Assembly (NCBI GenBank): GCA_937950325.1
Contig: CALFDJ010000035.1
Span: 9,124-73,123, forward strand
Source of the DNA: an uncultured Collinsella sp.
GTDB taxonomy: Bacteria > Actinomycetota > Coriobacteriia > Coriobacteriales > Coriobacteriaceae
DNA length: 64,000 bases
Reading direction: 5' to 3'
Both the position numbers and the translations under genes were made by a program. Below, piece after piece: positions 62,569 to 64,000 of this stretch. Every line of letters starts with the position of its first letter. Positions within the stretch are counted from its first letter, which is position 1. A model generated the notes under the pieces. The model was not told where the DNA came from, did not search any database, and worked only from the letters and a program-made list of their open reading frames with translations.

Positions 62569-62642
62569 GCGGGCGTAGTTCAATGGTAGAACCCCAGCCT
62601 TCCAAGCTGATGACGCGGGTTCGATTCCCGTCGCCCGCTCCA
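62569..62642 (+). tRNA. tRNA-Gly (anticodon TCC)
   Basis: Acceptor stem GCGGGCG/CGCCCGC, D-arm GTAGTTCAATGGTAGAAC, anticodon loop CTTCCAA with anticodon TCC, T-arm GCGGG-TTCGATT-CCCGT. CCA is encoded at 62640-62642. Only 6 nt after tRNA-Pro, so co-transcribed. Confidence 0.97.
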
Positions 62643-62655
62643 TAGGATAGTTTTA

Positions 62656-62690
62656 ACGGCTTTGGCTCCATTTGGTGCCAGAGCCGTTTT
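62656..62690 (+). terminator. Terminator of the tRNA operon
   Basis: ACGGCTTTGGC and GCCAGAGCCGT pair (one mismatch) around CCATTTGGT, then TTTT. Confidence 0.88.
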
Positions 62691-62697
62691 CATAAGC

Positions 62698-62922
62698 GTG
62701 CCGGGCGACGGGAATCGAACCCGGCAGGGTGCGAAGCTGAGAAAATGCGTGAGTATTTTCCAGCGCAGTACGCAAGGGCCAATGGCCCGCAGCGAAACAA
62801 GGGCTTGCGAAGCAAACCCTTGGACTTCCCGTCGCCCGCTCCATAAGATAGATGAATGGCTCTGGTTCCTTTTGGGACCAGAGCCATTTTCGTAAGTGCA
62901 CGGGGTGACGGGAATCGATGCC
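62698..62922. repeat. Duplicated tRNA-Gly 3' end and terminator unit
   Basis: A 20-nt exact direct copy of the tRNA-Gly 3' end including CCA (62625-62644) recurs at 62826-62845 and is again followed by a terminator-type hairpin (62856-62890). A perfect 22-nt inverted copy of the T-arm and acceptor strand (62616-62637) lies at 62702-62723, and a shorter diverged inverted piece near 62905. The 3' halves of the two units are otherwise parallel. Between them is ~100 nt of unmatched sequence without a gene. Confidence 0.8.
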
Positions 62923-62930
62923 GCCCCACC

Positions 62931-62963
62931 TAATTTGCGGTGAAATACGGGCTGTCGTTTGGC
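62931..62963. repeat. Half copy of the GTTGCGGTG-type palindrome
   Basis: TTTGCGGTGAAATACGGG matches one arm of the dispersed palindrome family; no second arm is found nearby. Confidence 0.6.
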
Positions 62964-62995
62964 TTTTGCGAACCCATTGAAGGCCGGGGTAGCTA

Positions 62996-63069
62996 ATTTG
63001 GGACGGGGCTGTTTTGACTACTCTAGCGATAGGCTGGCAAATGTGGTCAAAAAAGCCCTGTCCCTAAAT
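62996..63069. repeat. Imperfect palindrome with GGGACGGGGCTGTTTTGAC arm
   Basis: Arms 62996-63021 and 63043-63069 pair with a few mismatches; the core (GGGAC..GCTGTTTTGAC) partly resembles the interior of palindrome copy 3. Confidence 0.75.
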
Positions 63070-63086
63070 GACTGGTCCGGTGCTGA

Positions 63087-63246
63087 GCCACGAAAGCGGC
63101 CCATCTACTACGTTTGGCCCGCAGGGGTCGACCATAGCGGCATTTTCGGAAAATCAGCAAGCCGTCTACCAGCGGTATTGATTTTTCGGATTTCGGTATG
63201 GTCGAGGGCAATCGGTTAAACGTAGTAGATAGGCCCATTTCGTGGC
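63087..63246. repeat. 160-nt two-step palindrome with CTACTACGTTT arm
   Basis: Outer arms 63087-63115 and 63218-63246 (29 nt) match with three mismatches and contain ATCTACTACGTTT. Inner arms around TCGACCATA (63128-63155) and TATGGTCGA (about 63180-63206) pair as well, giving a long interrupted hairpin. Confidence 0.8.
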
Positions 63247-63297
63247 GAACAGTAGGATTCGCGGTCCAAGGCTGTCGGTTTCGGATGGCCAACCTGG

Positions 63298-63366
63298 AAG
63301 TTGCGGTGGAATAGTTCCTAAAAGGCCCGTGGAAGCTTGAAAACAGGAACTATTTCACCGCAACTT
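63298..63366. repeat. GTTGCGGTG-type dispersed palindrome, copy 4
   Basis: Arms 63298-63319 and 63345-63366 (22 nt) pair with one mismatch; left arm identical to the left arm of copy 1, interior different. Confidence 0.88.
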
Positions 63367-63411
63367 AGGAGGGGATGGGGCTGAGGGGCGGGCGATGCCG
63401 TTGCCTGTCGG

Positions 63412-63915
63412 TTAGTGGCGGGGTTGGTGGCGGAGCTTGTCGATGGTGGCGTCGGTGCTGTGACTGCGGGCGTCGGTGCTTCGGCTATGGGCTCCGTGGG
63501 TTGCGCGGCCATCGCGAGCGTCGGCAGCGGTTTGGCGTTTACGGCGGTAATCGATCATGCCTTGGATGATAGGCTTGCCAAAGCTCACGACATCATCGTT
63601 GTAGATGGCGGTTCGGGCTGCGAGGAGGCAGTCGGTAAAGTCCATATGGGTCTTGCCAAAGAGTTTGATGGCAAGGGCGACAACGGTGGGCTCGTCGACC
63701 ATGACGTCATCGAGCAGCCTTCTCATGGCCGTAGCAATCTCAACGCGGGGAACCTTATAGACGTCGCGCAGCGTGACCACGACACGCGTGATGATTTCGG
63801 GGTAGACGCGAGCGGTGCGCGTGGCGATGACCTTGGCGGCGCGCGGGGACAGAACTTCGTCGTCGTCAAGCAGGTAGCGCAGGATGACGGTCTCGTCGAT
63901 GATGGTGCTACTCAT
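63412..63915 (-). CDS. PIN-domain protein (VapC-like toxin candidate)
   Basis: 167 residues. The PIN core covers about residues 1-125: IIDETVILRYLLDDDEVLSPRA (first Asp), YPEIITRVVVTLRDVY (Glu), and HMDFTDCLLAARTA (third Asp). The usual final Asp in a T/S-F-D strand is Gly here (VVSFGKP), and the last ~40 residues are a low-complexity Arg/His/Ser/Asp tail. VapC toxins cleave tRNA or rRNA. The start overlaps the end of an upstream frame by 8 nt, as in toxin-antitoxin pairs. Activity is uncertain given the missing Asp. Confidence 0.75.
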   Translation of the reverse strand: MSSTIIDETVILRYLLDDDEVLSPRAAKVIATRTARVYPEIITRVVVTLRDVYKVPRVEIATAMRRLLDDVMVDEPTVVALAIKLFGKTHMDFTDCLLAARTAIYNDDVVSFGKPIIQGMIDYRRKRQTAADARDGRATHGAHSRSTDARSHSTDATIDKLRHQPRH

Positions 63916-64000
63916 GGATATCTACTTCCTCGGGGCCCAAAATCGAAGGCTCTGTTAGACCAGGATTGACATACATGTGTCCCCACGGTGCCATATCGTT
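63908..64000 (-). CDS. Probable antitoxin C-terminus (partial)
   Basis: An uninterrupted minus-strand frame of 30 residues runs from the window edge to a TAG overlapping the PIN start (ATGAGTAG). The visible end, acidic and Pro/Gly-rich (PGLTEPSILGPEEVDIHE), fits the tail of an antitoxin that plugs the PIN active site. The DNA-binding part would lie outside the window. Confidence 0.5.
   Translation of the reverse strand, partial: NDMAPWGHMYVNPGLTEPSILGPEEVDIHE

Noticed and set aside
62653..62929. Minus-strand short frames across the tRNA-Gly duplicates
   Set aside because: They are translations of tRNA fragments and terminator hairpins, repeated in two registers; no ribosome sites.
63415..63969. 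Plus-strand frame opposite the PIN gene
   Set aside because: Gly/Asp/Val-rich antisense of the PIN domain, whose motifs read on the minus strand.

Overview
The window looks like chromosomal DNA of a high-G+C actinobacterium of the class Coriobacteriia, most likely Collinsella or a close relative. The reasons are the actinobacterial division-cluster order (ftsW-murG-murC-murB-ftsQ-ftsZ-pgeF...yggS-sepF-yggT-divIVA, no ftsA), a DNA polymerase I without a working proofreading domain, an A-type RNase P RNA, a UGA-encoded selenocysteine in SelD, and gut-anaerobe metabolism (2-hydroxyacyl-CoA-dehydratase-type proteins with an ATP-dependent activator). The genus is inferred from gene content and not from any database match.

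Layout. 1-14.7 kb: peptidoglycan and division genes, with a complete high-affinity phosphate operon (pstSCAB-phoU) sitting between pgeF and yggS. 14.7-17.4 kb (minus strand): nitroreductase, and a DUF47/PhoU-like protein with a PiT phosphate transporter. 17.5-20.7 kb: a hypothetical protein, a Bax-inhibitor-1-type membrane protein, a PARG-like protein with an altered signature and an SGNH hydrolase. 20.7-26.5 kb: a three-unit palindrome array, then thiD and thiC (TPP riboswitch), yaaA and an M18 aminopeptidase. 26.7-38 kb: polA, an HAD phosphatase, argG with a candidate Arg leader peptide/attenuator, argH, ndk, rpiB, a cysteine desulfidase and a second HAD protein. 38.3-48.2 kb: rpsA, rnpB, yigZ, a C-GCAxxG-C-C protein, metY, an MFS exporter, xpt, a GGQ release-factor-like protein, a lipid kinase and a CLC-F type fluoride antiporter. 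48.4-53.8 kb: molybdenum block moeA-moaB, modA-modB-modC. 54.2-61 kb: two double-cubane/hydroxyacyl-CoA-dehydratase-type proteins, their ATPase activator, selD(Sec), yedF, DUF3343 and a cysteine-desulfurase-family protein. 61-64 kb: brnQ, tRNA-Pro, tRNA-Gly, a dense run of palindromic repeats, and a PIN-domain gene with the end of its probable antitoxin.

How the genes fit together. The Pst and PiT systems, each with its own PhoU-type partner, cover phosphate uptake. The molybdenum block supplies molybdate and cofactor. The adjacent selenium block supplies selenophosphate plus putative Se/S carriers and follows a low-potential ATP-driven reductase module in one apparent transcription unit. Together they suggest investment in anaerobic redox enzymes.

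The least explained material is non-coding. There are several families of long intergenic hairpins: a dispersed family with GTTGCGGTG termini, a three-unit array with about 80-nt period, a duplicated structured element following each dehydratase-like gene with compensatory changes, a perfect 33-bp inverted repeat, and a palindrome hotspot behind tRNA-Gly where the tRNA 3' end is duplicated.
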